Positions 1-8,400 are shown, counted from the first letter of the stretch. The stretch is 64,000 nucleotides of DNA from Streptomyces ferrugineus (GCF_015160855.1 NZ_CP063373.1:992001-1056000), one strand, 5' to 3'. The notes: generated by a model from the letters alone, not told the origin. Numbers and translations are program-made.

Positions 1-851
1 GTGCCGACGAGCCTGGTCGGCGGAATCCGCGGGCGGGCTTCCCGGACGATCGAGGAGACGGGGAAGACGAGCCCGAGGGGCCACGGACCGTCGCAGTTGA
101 CGCGTACGTGCGGCCACACGTAGGCGCTGGGGGCGAGGACGAGTGTGTCGTCCGGGCCGATGGCGACCTCGTGGTCGTGCGGCCGCTCCAGCCAGAAGCG
201 TTCGGCCTGCGGATCGCTGCGCACCTCCGGCCATAGGCCGCGGAGCATCCCGTACAGGCCGCGCTGCTCGATCTGGTGCCCGGCCTCGCTGACGCCGGCG
301 GCGAGTTCGGGTTCGAGCCGTGCCCATTCCTCCTCGAACGCCTCCCGCCAGTAGCGCTCCAGCATGCTCAGGAACCGTTCGAGCAACGCGCGGGGATCGT
401 CGAGGAGCATCGCGGCCATCGCTTCGTCGCTTTCCCGTGCGACTCGCTCCCGCAACAGGCCGCGTACCTCCGGTTCGTCCAGCACGCGCGGATCCCTGCC
501 CTCGCCGCCGCCCGGCCAGGGCGTGAGCAGGGGGACGGCGAACTCCAGGCGGACCAGCTTCGGATCCGCCCCGCGCAAGCCGGCCAGTTCGTCGTCGAAG
601 TCCGTCAGTCCACCGGTCGGCCGCGGAAAGAGGAACTCGGGGAAGTACGAGCGCACCGCGTAGGAGAACGCCTCGATCTCCCGCTTCAGCGCCGGGGACA
701 GCTTGCGCATCGCACGCACCCAGCCGTGCTGGACGGGGTGGTGCTTGGGCTCCACCAGCACATGGAGACTCAGTACGGCTTCCATCGTCGGCGAGTAGGC
801 GAACCCCACCCGCTCCGCACCGCCGGCCGGGACCCGGAACACGATCGTCAT
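1..851 (-). CDS. DUF5937 / ArsR-like transcriptional regulator (partial, 3' end outside window)
   Basis: The frame is open from an ATG at 849-851 leftwards to the window edge, so about 283 N-terminal residues are visible and the C-terminus is missing. The protein begins MTIVFRVPAGGAERVGFAYS and continues with a helical, acidic region rich in Trp, Arg and Leu and a VLAPSAYVWPHV stretch. This is the pattern I know from actinobacterial DUF5937 proteins, which usually carry an ArsR-type winged helix at the C-terminus. That winged helix is not visible here because it would lie beyond base 1. There is no signal peptide or membrane segment. It is probably a stand-alone regulator. Its neighbour to the right is non-coding or decayed DNA. 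Confidence 0.75.
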   Translation of the reverse strand, partial: MTIVFRVPAGGAERVGFAYSPTMEAVLSLHVLVEPKHHPVQHGWVRAMRKLSPALKREIEAFSYAVRSYFPEFLFPRPTGGLTDFDDELAGLRGADPKLVRLEFAVPLLTPWPGGGEGRDPRVLDEPEVRGLLRERVARESDEAMAAMLLDDPRALLERFLSMLERYWREAFEEEWARLEPELAAGVSEAGHQIEQRGLYGMLRGLWPEVRSDPQAERFWLERPHDHEVAIGPDDTLVLAPSAYVWPHVRVNCDGPWPLGLVFPVSSIVREARPRIPPTRLVG

Positions 852-1032
852 GACCCGTCATCCTTGCCCCATGGCGTCCGCGACGGGAGCCGCGCCGCGC
901 CGCGTTCTCGGCCTTCGGCCTGCACCGGTGTCGTGAGCGTGTGCAGGACGGCGTCGGCCATGGCGTGTTCGCGCGCTCGTCGGGGTGGACGGCGGCCGCG
1001 TCGCTGTCGCAGATGAGGGGGCCGATCCAGCG

Positions 1033-1275
1033 GGTGCCGGTACGTCATGTCGCCGGGCGCGATGGGCAGTTCGCGGCCGCACTCGTCGACGTCGGAGGGC
1101 AGGATCGCGGGGTGGCCGACGACGTGGACCGCTGCCTCGGGGGCGTGTCGTTCTGCGACTCGGCCGGACTGAACGTGCCGCACCGTCGTCGAGGCCCGTC
1201 GCACCGTCCGCCACGCGTTGTGCTGGCGCTTCCCTGGCGGAGACCGAAAGCGATCTGCAACACCCTTCTGTAACC
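1033..1275 (+). pseudogene. Decayed STAS-domain (anti-sigma factor antagonist) fragment
   Basis: Translation of this stretch contains GVSFCDSAGLNV, the signature loop of STAS-domain anti-anti-sigma factors; its serine is the usual phosphorylation site. A hydrophobic strand VVLALP follows. The sequence before and after does not keep a full STAS fold in one frame, there is no convincing start or ribosome binding site, and the frame ends at about 1273. I read it as the eroded core of a former antagonist gene. Streptomyces carry many STAS paralogues, so loss here would be tolerated. The call rests on one motif. Confidence 0.35.
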
Positions 1276-1291
1276 GTTCCGGTTCGCCGCG

Positions 1292-1360
1292 TTGACACCC
1301 CGCACACCCACCCTTAGTGTCACGCCAGCATTCCGAACATGTGACGACATTTCGAACGCT
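1292..1360 (+). promoter_or_regulatory. Vegetative-type promoter and dyad for the sugar-binding lipoprotein gene
   Basis: TTGACA at 1292-1297 and TAGTGT at 1315-1320 are separated by 17 bp and match the Streptomyces HrdB-type consensus (TTGACA, TAGNNT). Just downstream, 1333-1354 holds an imperfect dyad, CGAACATGT-N4-ACATTTCG, placed as a repressor operator would be. The start codon of the lipoprotein is about 430 bases further on, so the leader would be unusually long unless a second promoter lies nearer. Confidence 0.55.
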
Positions 1361-1760
1361 GAAAGGCGAGTGTCCTGTGCATCCCGGAAGCAGCACGCAC
1401 GTGGCCGGAACGCCGCGGCGGGCCGCAGCAGAGCCCTGATCGGCGATCTGCGGGACACCGAGGCGCCTGAGCGCCGTCTCGAGCAACGTGCCGGCCGACC
1501 TGACCTCAACCACTGAGCGAAGTCCGCCGGTTGCTCACTCGCCTTGAAACCTGTGCACAAGACGCCCGACGATCTCGGCGGCCACGTGCGGACCTCTGAA
1601 GTCCCTGGACACCGCCCGGGAGCGGGTACGGCGCGTCCGACTTGCCTTCGACCTGCCTTCGACCTGCCGGCCGACTGCCCGGCTCGCTCCACCGCTTCGC
1701 CATCCACACCTGATACGCCGTCATCTCGCTCAACGGCGAGAAGAACAAGGACCAATCGCT
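1321..1760 (+). other. Long leader / intergenic region before the lipoprotein gene
   Basis: About 440 bases separate the recognisable promoter from the ATG at 1761. Short frames in it (for example one closing at 1516) have no good start signal or family resemblance. A directly repeated pyrimidine-rich stretch (CGACCTGCCTTCGACCTGCC) lies near 1648-1670. I see no riboswitch that I can name. It could be a regulatory leader or another decayed gene. Confidence 0.3.
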
Positions 1761-2855
1761 ATGTTCAACCGAAGAGCCACCCTCGCCGCCCTCGCCGGAG
1801 CCGCCTCCCTCGCCCTCACCCTGTCCGCATGCGGCCAGAACAGCGAGGGCAGCTCCGAGAGCAGCTCCGAGGGCGGTACCGTCGGCATTGCCATGCCGAC
1901 CCAGACATCCGAGCGCTGGCTCACCGACGGCAAGAGCCTCGTTGAGAACCTGAAGGTCAAGGGGTACGAGACCAAGCTGGTCTACGGCGGCGACGACCCG
2001 AAAGCCCAGGTCTCACAGATCGCGGACCTGATCAAGCAGGGCGTCGACGCGCTGATCATCGCGGCCATCGACGCCAAGTCGCTGAACGGCGTGCTTCAAC
2101 AGGCCGCCGATGCGGACATTCCGGTGATCTCCTACGACCGGCTCATCCTCGGTACCAAGAACGTCGACTACTACGTCTCCTTCGACAACGAGATGGTCGG
2201 CCGGTTCCAGGCCGGCCACATCGTCAAGAAGCTCGGCCTGGAGGACGGCAAGGGCCCGTTCAACATCGAGCTGTTCGCCGGCTCCCCCGACGACAACAAC
2301 ACCAGATACTTCTTCGAAGGTTCGATGGCGCTCCTGCAGCCGTTCCTGGACAGCAAGCAGTTGGTCGTCCCCTCCGGCAAGACCGCGCTCAACCAGATCA
2401 CCACGCCGCGCTGGGACGGGCTCACCGCGCAAAAGCGCATGAGCGGCATCCTCACCGAGTGGTACGGCAGCAAGAAGGTCGACGCGGTCCTGTCGCCGTA
2501 CGACGGCATCTCCAGGGGCGTCCTGTCCGCGCTGAAATCGGATGGCTACGGCTCCGACAGCAAGCCCCTCCCGGTCATCACGGGCCAGGACGCCGAACTG
2601 GCCTCGGTGAAGTCAATCATCGCGGGTCAGCAGTCGCAGACCGTCTACAAGGATGTCCGCCGGCTCGCCGACGCCGCCGCAGAGATGGCCGACGACATCC
2701 TCAACGACAGGACGCCGTGGGTGGACAACACAGGGGACTACAACAACGGCGCCAAGGACGTGCCTGCCGTCCTGCTGCAGCCAACGAGTGTCGACAAGAC
2801 CAACTACGACGTTCTGGTTGTGGACGACTACTTCACCGCCGACGAGCTCAAGTGA
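1761..2855 (+). CDS. chvE: ChvE-type multiple-sugar-binding lipoprotein
   Basis: This is a 364-residue periplasmic-binding-protein family member (type 1 fold) for monosaccharide ABC import of the xylose/arabinose/galactose class. An N-terminal signal ends in the lipobox LSAC (about residues 21-24), so the mature protein should be lipid-anchored outside the membrane. The fold's landmarks follow in order: VGIAMPTQTSERW, the AQVSQIADLI-KQGVDALIIAAID segment, PVISYDRLI, FDNEMVGR and the AGSPDDNNTR ligand-loop motif typical of ChvE. The gene normally sits in front of an ATPase and a permease (gguA/gguB or mmsA/mmsB type). Neither is present, so this is an orphan binding protein that must use a transporter encoded elsewhere or act as a sugar sensor. 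A promoter is at 1292-1320 and a terminator at 3149-3179. The symbol is by family. Confidence 0.88.
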   Translation: MFNRRATLAALAGAASLALTLSACGQNSEGSSESSSEGGTVGIAMPTQTSERWLTDGKSLVENLKVKGYETKLVYGGDDPKAQVSQIADLIKQGVDALIIAAIDAKSLNGVLQQAADADIPVISYDRLILGTKNVDYYVSFDNEMVGRFQAGHIVKKLGLEDGKGPFNIELFAGSPDDNNTRYFFEGSMALLQPFLDSKQLVVPSGKTALNQITTPRWDGLTAQKRMSGILTEWYGSKKVDAVLSPYDGISRGVLSALKSDGYGSDSKPLPVITGQDAELASVKSIIAGQQSQTVYKDVRRLADAAAEMADDILNDRTPWVDNTGDYNNGAKDVPAVLLQPTSVDKTNYDVLVVDDYFTADELK

Positions 2856-3148
2856 CGTCTACCTGCGCGTCGTCCAGGACATGCGGCGAGAAGCCATGAC
2901 CACATGGATCGCCTGCCCAGGACATCCCTGACAGTCAGTGACCACCAGCGTTGATGTCAGAAGTGAGTGCCTACGTCGTCCAGCTCACGGCGCGCCCGTC
3001 GTCACCCAGACCGGCGGCACGGACGGCCTGAAGGCCACACACCCTGCACGTCTGGCTCCTCGGCGACGGCTCCCGCCCCGAGCATGATGGTGTCCTGCAA
3101 CGACCTCCGGCCGAGAGGTCCACCGTCTGCCCGGAGAACGGGAACGGT

Positions 3149-3180
3149 CCCGGAGGACGGCGGTTCGCCGCCCTCCGGGG
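3149..3180 (+). terminator. Hairpin terminator downstream of the sugar-binding lipoprotein
   Basis: CCCGGAGG and CCTCCGGG pair around an inner CGGCG/CGCCG stem with a short loop, giving a nearly continuous 13-14 bp GC-rich stem. There is no long U-run, which is common in Streptomyces. It is about 295 bases after the lipoprotein stop codon. Confidence 0.45.
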
Positions 3181-3247
3181 CTGCCGTCTTCGCTCACGAC
3201 CAGCCAGGCCGGCATCCGTGTCGGATGATGCTGATCTGCTAGCCCTC

Positions 3248-3267
3248 CCTGGGGTAGAAACCCCAGG
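3248..3267 (-). terminator. Hairpin behind the membrane-protein gene
   Basis: CCTGGGG-TAGAAA-CCCCAGG is a perfect 7-bp stem. It lies 44 bases past the stop of the leftward-reading gene at 3311 and is suited to termination on the minus strand. Confidence 0.4.
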
Positions 3268-3310
3268 TCAGAGCCACCCACGACATCCACATCCAGGAAG
3301 CGACGTTGCG

Positions 3311-3916
3311 CTACAGGCCTGTGCGACGCAACCAGGATGCGGGGATCACCGCCGCGATGAGTGCCGCTGTCGCCGCACCCGCGCACGCCGCGACAAGGAC
3401 TGTCCAGTCGAGATCTTGGTGGGCGACGAGTCTGGCGATCGTGCCCGCGACTGCCCCGAAGGCGGCGCCATCGGTGATGACCCTTTTCCGAATCGAGGGC
3501 TTGTTCCGCAATTCGCCAGAAGGTTCCCCCGGTTCATGCCGTCGAGTCGATACCAGGGCGAGGAGCGCACCCGCCACAGGAAAAGTGATCACCAAGGTCC
3601 TGAGCGCCGTCGGAGGAGGAGAGCTCACGGAGAGCAAGATCACGACGGAGACACCGAGGCTGGCAACGCAAGACGCCAGGACCTTCCCCGAACTAGCCCT
3701 CGCCGGTGGCCTTATTCGATTGCCCTGAGATGCTCTTACCATCCATCGCAGAGCCAGGAGGAACGTGGCGATACCCGCTGCCAGCCCGGTTCCGACGAAA
3801 AAGCTGTGCTGATGGCTGACGCCAGTCAGATCGGAGAGCAGGACGGCAAAGGCACCGATACAGCCGACCCCCATCGCCAGAACGCTGATCTTCAACAGGA
3901 TTCTCTGACGTGGCAT
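3311..3916 (-). CDS. Small integral membrane protein, candidate immunity protein for the RHS tip
   Basis: The 201-residue product has about five hydrophobic segments: near residues 8-27, 40-56, 80-100, 108-125 and 150-195, the last probably two spans. A basic, Arg-rich cytoplasmic loop separates the middle spans. GAGGA lies 9 bases before the ATG. I recognise no enzyme motif or known family. The gene starts 39 bases after the RHS remnant on the same strand. In polymorphic toxin systems the gene directly after an RHS toxin is normally the immunity gene, and hydrophobic toxin tips are usually countered by membrane immunity proteins. The immunity role is inferred from position only; an unrelated membrane protein is the alternative. 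Confidence 0.6.
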   Translation of the reverse strand: MPRQRILLKISVLAMGVGCIGAFAVLLSDLTGVSHQHSFFVGTGLAAGIATFLLALRWMVRASQGNRIRPPARASSGKVLASCVASLGVSVVILLSVSSPPPTALRTLVITFPVAGALLALVSTRRHEPGEPSGELRNKPSIRKRVITDGAAFGAVAGTIARLVAHQDLDWTVLVAACAGAATAALIAAVIPASWLRRTGL

Positions 3917-3955
3917 GTGACAATCCTCGCGATGGGGCTGGTGGACCTCTGTGCT

Positions 3956-4697
3956 TCAGGACATCAGGATGCCGCCTGCGTACGCAGGCACTCCGAAGAG
4001 CACTGCTCCTCCGAAGCATGCCTGACCGATCTCCAGTGGCGACCCGCCGGCATCCCAGGCGGAATAGGCACCCCCTGCACATCCGCCCACAGCTGCTCCA
4101 ACGGTGGCGGCGACCAGCGCCGACCCGCCTGAGACGAAAATCGCAGTACCGACAGCAAAGGCGGCAGCGGAGCCCACCGCCATGGATCCGAAGATTCCCC
4201 CCAGGTCGATGAGGCCAGATGGGTCGATTCGGTTGGCCGGATCACCGGAGGCGTACAGGTACGGATTCGTGGACAGGCCGGAGGGGTCGGGCTGGGTGAA
4301 CCTGCCGATCTGAGGGTCGTAGTAGCGGGCGTTGAAGTGGTACAGGCCGGTGGGGTCCTGGTATCCGCCGGTGAACCGGTGGGGCTGGGGGACCTGTTCG
4401 GTGGCGTCGGTGATGCCGTTGGGGCTGTAGTAGTACCAGTTGACCTTTTCACCCTGGGAGTTCGCCACGGCCTCGACCGTGCCGAGGGCGTCGGTGAGGT
4501 AGTAGTGCGTCTCGTCCTTGGTGCGGAAGGAGTGGAGGTTTCCGGACGGCTCGCGGGTAAAGTTCATGTCCACTCCGGCCTTGGTCTGGGCGGAGAGGCC
4601 GACCGGGCCGTGGTGGTAGGTGGTGTCGCCAAACGGTGAGGACGGCGACGGCGAGTGTGACGACGGCGAGTAACGAAAGACGTGGTGTGGCCTTCAT
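3956..4697 (-). pseudogene. RHS-repeat toxin remnant: signal sequence fused out of frame to the RHS core and C-terminal tip
   Basis: An ATG at 4695-4697 with a strong GGAGGA site begins a secretion signal (MKATPRLSLLAVVTLAVAVL). After about 22 codons the sequence jumps to an RHS core, but in another frame: FGDTTYHHGPVGL and the following residues read in the frame that opens at 4573. That frame holds the RHS-associated core: HYYLTDALGTVEAVANSQG, FNARYYDPQIGRFTQPDPSG and NPYLYASGDPANRIDPSGL. A Gly/Ala-rich hydrophobic tip of about 80 residues follows. RHS proteins normally exceed 1,000 residues, so nearly all YD repeats are gone. The simplest reading is a large internal deletion that also shifted the frame. 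The 205-residue ORF 3956-4573 could still be translated, but no good ribosome binding site supports it. Confidence 0.75.
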
Positions 4698-4874
4698 GAA
4701 GAGCAGTCCTCCGGCCTGGGGGGATTGGGGGGCAGCGCCTGGGACTGGGCCGGCCGCTGCGCTGTTCCGGATGGGGAGGGGCAGGGGGAGAGGACCGCCA
4801 CGGGGGACGGCACGTTCATCGGCGCAGTCGGTGTGCGACCGTTGCTCCGCAGCCGCCCCCCTCTCCGAACCGGC

Positions 4875-5543
4875 CTATCTCACCGTGATGTTGGAGCTCC
4901 CGCTGCTCTGGTATCCCTCGGTGGCGAGGATCATGTAGTACTTGAAGCTCCCCAGGGGCATTCCCGCGCGGGCCCAGGCGTCGAAGTGGTTGCCGGTGGT
5001 GATGGTGCCACCGGTTCGCTTCGCCTGCCGGACGCTCCAATACTGGTTGAACGTGCGGGTGCCTTCGACGGACGGGGCGTTGTAGCGAGTGGTCTGGTAG
5101 ATGTCGTACGTGCCGCCGTCGCTGGTGACAGTGCCCTTGTACGCCCCGGTGGGCCGGTAGGTGCCCCAGTTGTCGACGATGTAGTACTCGATGAGCGGGT
5201 TCGACGTCCACCCGTAGAGCGTCAGGTAGCCGTTGCCGGACGGGTTGAAGCTGCCTGAGTAGGTCACGGTCCGGCGCGAGCCGTTGCTCCAGCCCTTGCC
5301 GGCGACGAAGTTCCCGGTGTTTCTCCACGAGGTGCTGTAGTTGCCACCGGAGTTCAGGGTCATGGAGACCGTGCCCTGGCTGTCCGTCCAGAACGAGTAG
5401 TAGTACCCGTTGTTGGTTCCGGTCTGGTTCGTGCTGATGACCGTGGCTGCCTCGGCGGTGCCGGGCAGGGCCAACGTGGCCCCGGTAGCCAGCAGCAGGG
5501 TGCAGACGCTGCGGCGCGTCGGGTTTGCGGGTCCGTCGTTCAT
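4875..5543 (-). CDS. Secreted GH11 endo-1,4-beta-xylanase
   Basis: The 222-residue enzyme hydrolyses internal beta-1,4 bonds of xylan outside the cell. The ATG at 5541-5543 is preceded by GAGGAGG. A twin-Arg-like signal ([26 protein letters not shown]) spans about residues 6-32, so export may use Tat. The mature part is a full GH11 jelly roll: [16 protein letters not shown], the nucleophile region VDNWGTYRP preceded by [17 protein letters not shown], and the acid/base region [18 protein letters not shown]. The two catalytic glutamates fit IEYY and TEGY. The C-terminus ends directly after the catalytic domain, with no carbohydrate-binding module, as in small XlnB/XlnC-type enzymes minus their tail. 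An upstream in-frame extension to 5675 has no signal and is not used. Confidence 0.93.
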   Translation of the reverse strand: MNDGPANPTRRSVCTLLLATGATLALPGTAEAATVISTNQTGTNNGYYYSFWTDSQGTVSMTLNSGGNYSTSWRNTGNFVAGKGWSNGSRRTVTYSGSFNPSGNGYLTLYGWTSNPLIEYYIVDNWGTYRPTGAYKGTVTSDGGTYDIYQTTRYNAPSVEGTRTFNQYWSVRQAKRTGGTITTGNHFDAWARAGMPLGSFKYYMILATEGYQSSGSSNITVR

Positions 5544-5684
5544 GAGCGCGCTTCCTCCTCGTCCTCGTGAGGCCGACGGGGCCGGGCAACTGGTGTCGGC
5601 GGGTGTTCGTGCCAGCCCGCGTCGACAGCGGTTGAGCTCTGCCAACAGCGAGCAGTTTTGGTATGGCCCTGCCAACTGTCAATA

Positions 5685-5711
5685 GTTTCGGCACTTACCC
5701 CGAAACATTCG
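5685..5711 (-). promoter_or_regulatory. Palindromic operator candidate upstream of the xylanase gene
   Basis: GTTTCGG (5685-5691) and CCGAAAC (5700-5706) form a perfect 7-bp inverted repeat with an 8-base spacer. It overlaps CGAAACATTCG (5701-5711). The latter resembles, with one mismatch, the CGAAACTTTCG-type element I recall from Streptomyces xylanase promoters. It sits about 150 bases before the xylanase start, in a locally AT-richer stretch, and would suit a xylose- or xylobiose-responsive repressor. The assignment is by similarity from memory. Confidence 0.45.
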
Positions 5712-5889
5712 TTAGGCTCAATTGTGCCTTCGGGGGCATTTCTCCTCGTCATGGCCGCGCTCATGGAGTGAAGCGACACTGATCGTCTAGGGTGAGATCA
5801 AATTCCCTTGGTTCAGATCCTCGAATGTTTCGAATGCCTTCCGAATGTGCGCGAGGGGCGCGTGGCCAGGGGCGGCGCGCCCGGTACCA

Positions 5890-6140
5890 CGCAAACGACC
5901 CCGGACGAGGAGTCCGAGGCCGAGCGGAGCGCCTCGATGGGGGGGATCCCAGGTCGGCGGCGCAATGCATGGCGCCCCCGGCAGGATTCGAACCTGAGAC
6001 ACCCGCTTTAGGAGTGTTCTCTGATCAAGGTCGTGACCTGGGAAACTCCGCCATGAACGCGTTTGACCTGGAGAAACATGTCTCGGTGGTTCGTGCAGGT
6101 TCCCAGGGTTTCCCGGCCTCATATGTGCTGAATCCGTTCC
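5890..6140. repeat. Duplicated integration-scar block, copy 1 (partner at 9530-9785)
   Basis: The block aligns with 9530-9785 by eye. Shared anchors are GAGTCCGAGGCCGAGCGGAG versus GAGCCCGAGGCCGAAGAGGG, the tRNA 3'-end fragment in the middle, and TTTCCCGGCCTCATATGTGC versus CTTCCCGGCCTCATGTGTGC followed by TGAATCCGTTCC. Between the anchors the two have diverged by substitutions and small indels, so the duplication is old. It marks related element ends that entered the same tRNA site at different times. Confidence 0.6.
5974..6014 (-). repeat. att-like tRNA-Arg 3' fragment, copy A
   Basis: These 41 bases match 13607-13647, the 3' half of the intact tRNA-Arg gene from acceptor end through T-arm to anticodon, with one mismatch at 5997. 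The match stops within the anticodon loop and the rest of the tRNA is absent, so this is a recombination-site copy and not a tRNA gene. It is in the same orientation as the tRNA, as expected for an element end after integration at a tRNA 3' end. Confidence 0.85.
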
Positions 6141-6679
6141 GGGCCGGCTGCAGGGGGCGACCTCGTGCCGCAGGTCGCGGGCGCGCGCGGCGTGGCCAGG
6201 GGGAGGCACAAGACGCGGAGGAGTACGCGCCCGTGTGGTGGATCAACACCCCGTTCACGGGCCCCAGTTGCCGTGCTGGTCGCGGTTGTGGGTGCGCCAG
6301 GATCCGTGTTCGACAACGCCAAGTCGTGCGTTCTTGAGAACGGACAGGAACTTGTCCGCGGACAGAGGGGTGGCCACCTTCGCTTCACCTTCACCCGGTG
6401 CGTCAGGGGCGGTCGGCCGTGCCCGGGGGCGCCGGACCGGTCCCTCGAGGACGAAGGGCACTTCACTGCCGGCGGAGGGCCGTCCTGACAGCGGCCGGAG
6501 TCTAACGTCTCTATGCGGCTTACCCACCTCGTCGGATCTGCTGCCAGGAGGGCCAAAAACAGGAGATGGCAGGACGAAGGGCCACAAGGCCGAGTACGTT
6601 CGACTCGGCCCGCTGGCTGCCGGACGGCATCGGGGTTGCGCCGGCCGTCTCTCGCTCTCGCGACAGGAGTCGTTGCCCC

Positions 6680-8278
6680 ATGACCTACCGGTTCAACCCG
6701 CCGCCCACCTGGCCCGCCCCGCCGGAGGGGTGGAGCCCGCCACCGGGCTGGGAACCGGATCCCGCATGGCCCACACCCCCAGGCTGGCAGATCTGGATCC
6801 CGGAAGGGGCCGCGCCGCAGCCGAGCGCACCCGTTCCTCAGCAGTCCCCCTACGGCCCCCAGGCGACGGCCCCGGCCACAGGTGGGGGTCTGTTCGGCCG
6901 GCGCCGTAAGCAAGCGGAGTCCGAGGCGGCGCGTCTGGCGGGCGAGCTGGCGCTGATGGAAACACAGGTACGCGGACTGCAGGAAGACAACCGTCAGCTG
7001 ACGGAGCAATTGAGTCGTCTCATCGGAGCCGACAGCGCTCAGATAGCCGCCGAGCAGCAGCGACTGCTCCGCGCGCACGAGGAGAAGCTCCAAGAGATCG
7101 GACGGATCGACGCTCTCCTCGACGAGAAGATAGAGCACGCCGCCGAGAGCGCCGCGCAGTCCCTGGTCGACGTGCGCCGCCAAGCCGACGACATGGCTCG
7201 CCAGACGGCGGAGGCCGAACAGCGCCTCACGGCCGCGCGCCGGGATCTGGTGCTCACCGATGAGACGCGGATGCTGCAAGAGGCCGGCATTTACGAGTAC
7301 CGCCATCCGCTCGCCGACGCGCTCGCCTACAAGGACCGGCTCGACAGTCTCAAGGCCCGCTACAAGCAGTTGGCGAGGGACGACCGGGCAGTGCTCGGGA
7401 ACCAGTACTGGATGGTGGACGGCTCAGCTGCCAAGGGCCGCAAGATGGTCCGTGACTTCTCCAAGTTGATGCTGCGCGCGTACAACGCCGAGGCGGACAA
7501 CGCAGTGCGCGGCATGAAGCCGCACCGGCTCGACTCGCTGATCTACCGGCTCGGCAAGACGCGGGAGTCGATCGCCCGGCTCGGCGCCACCATGCAGATC
7601 CGCATCGGCGATGACTACCACCAGCTGCGGGTGCAGGAGTTGGAGCTGACGGCCGACTACCTGGTGAGGAAGGAGACCGAGCGGGAGGAGCAGCGAGAGC
7701 TACGAGCCCAGCAGCGCGAGGAGGAGCGCCTGCAGCGCGAGATCGAACGCGAGCGTCAGCGGCTGGAGAAGGAACGCAGTCACTACGAGAGCGCCCTGCG
7801 CCGCCTGCGCTCCGGCACCGGCGATGCGGCCGCCATCGCGGAACTCGAAGGAAAACTCGCCGAGTTGGGCGCCGAGCTGGAGGCGGTCGAGGCCCGCGAG
7901 GCCAACATCCGGGCCGGATACGTCTACGTCATCTCCAACGTCGGAGCGTTCGGCGAACGCATGGTCAAGATCGGTATGACCCGGCGTCTCGATCCCATGG
8001 ACCGTGTCATCGAACTCGGGGACGCGTCCGTCCCCTTCCGCTTCGACGTACACGCCCTGATCTTCAGTGAGGATGCCGTCGGCCTGGAACGCCGCCTGCA
8101 CCAGGAGTTCGAGTCCCGCCGCGTCAACCGGGTCAACCTACGCCGGGAGTTCTTCTACGTCACACCGGCAGACGTACGCGCCGCCCTGCAGCGGCTCGCC
8201 GGACAGCACCTCCTGGAGTTCCAGGACACGCCCGAGGCTCCTGAATGGAGGGCCAGCCAGACCGCTGCCGGGCGGTGA
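6680..8278 (+). CDS. Coiled-coil DUF4041 protein with C-terminal GIY-YIG (T5orf172/MUG113-type) nuclease domain
   Basis: The 532-residue product starts at the ATG preceded by AGGAG at 6666-6670. Residues 1-45 are a Pro/Trp-rich tail (repeats like PPEGWSPPPGW). A long coiled coil spans roughly 75-190, and a DUF4041-like region with EYRHPLADALAYKDRL and a conserved QYWMVDGS segment runs to about 325. A very charged helix (EREEQRELRAQQREEERLQR) reaches 410. The last domain from about 413 carries GIY-YIG signatures: AGYVYVIS, MVKIGMTRR, a DRVIEL arginine and the RRLHQEF and NLRREFF segments. Such proteins occur on phages, plasmids and islands and are suspected DNA-processing or defence factors; no function is proven that I know of. 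It lies between att copies A and B. A frame extension to 6566 is unlikely. Confidence 0.85.
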   Translation: MTYRFNPPPTWPAPPEGWSPPPGWEPDPAWPTPPGWQIWIPEGAAPQPSAPVPQQSPYGPQATAPATGGGLFGRRRKQAESEAARLAGELALMETQVRGLQEDNRQLTEQLSRLIGADSAQIAAEQQRLLRAHEEKLQEIGRIDALLDEKIEHAAESAAQSLVDVRRQADDMARQTAEAEQRLTAARRDLVLTDETRMLQEAGIYEYRHPLADALAYKDRLDSLKARYKQLARDDRAVLGNQYWMVDGSAAKGRKMVRDFSKLMLRAYNAEADNAVRGMKPHRLDSLIYRLGKTRESIARLGATMQIRIGDDYHQLRVQELELTADYLVRKETEREEQRELRAQQREEERLQREIERERQRLEKERSHYESALRRLRSGTGDAAAIAELEGKLAELGAELEAVEAREANIRAGYVYVISNVGAFGERMVKIGMTRRLDPMDRVIELGDASVPFRFDVHALIFSEDAVGLERRLHQEFESRRVNRVNLRREFFYVTPADVRAALQRLAGQHLLEFQDTPEAPEWRASQTAAGR

Positions 8279-8400
8279 CGGGCTCGACTCAGTCAACCTC
8301 GTCGGCTGCGTCCAGACGGCAGGCGGCGCCATCCAGACTGATCCAGGTGACCTTGGAGGTACTTCCCGCCGCGAGGTGAGCGGTCACTTCTCCGGTTGGG

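Larger units (their letters stand above)
2856..3310. other. Intergenic region with two hairpins, no gene seen
   Basis: About 455 bases lie between the lipoprotein gene and the converging membrane-protein gene. No frame has family resemblance or a credible start. The stretch does contain two strong hairpins, listed separately, that suit termination from both sides. Weak tandem similarity and proline/arginine-rich frames suggest decayed DNA. Confidence 0.4.
5712..6679. other. Non-coding left flank of the tRNA-Arg island
   Basis: Almost 1 kb has no supportable gene. Frames here are short, rich in Arg and Pro, and those crossing 5974-6014 simply translate a tRNA 3' end. The stretch holds the left-most tRNA-Arg fragment and one copy of a roughly 250-bp duplicated block. 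From 6240 to 6679 I see nothing but the promoter area of the next gene. Confidence 0.5.

Noticed and set aside
6119..7306. 395-codon minus-strand frame
   Set aside because: It is antisense to the GIY-YIG protein and to non-coding DNA, with Arg/Pro-rich product typical of high-GC shadow frames.
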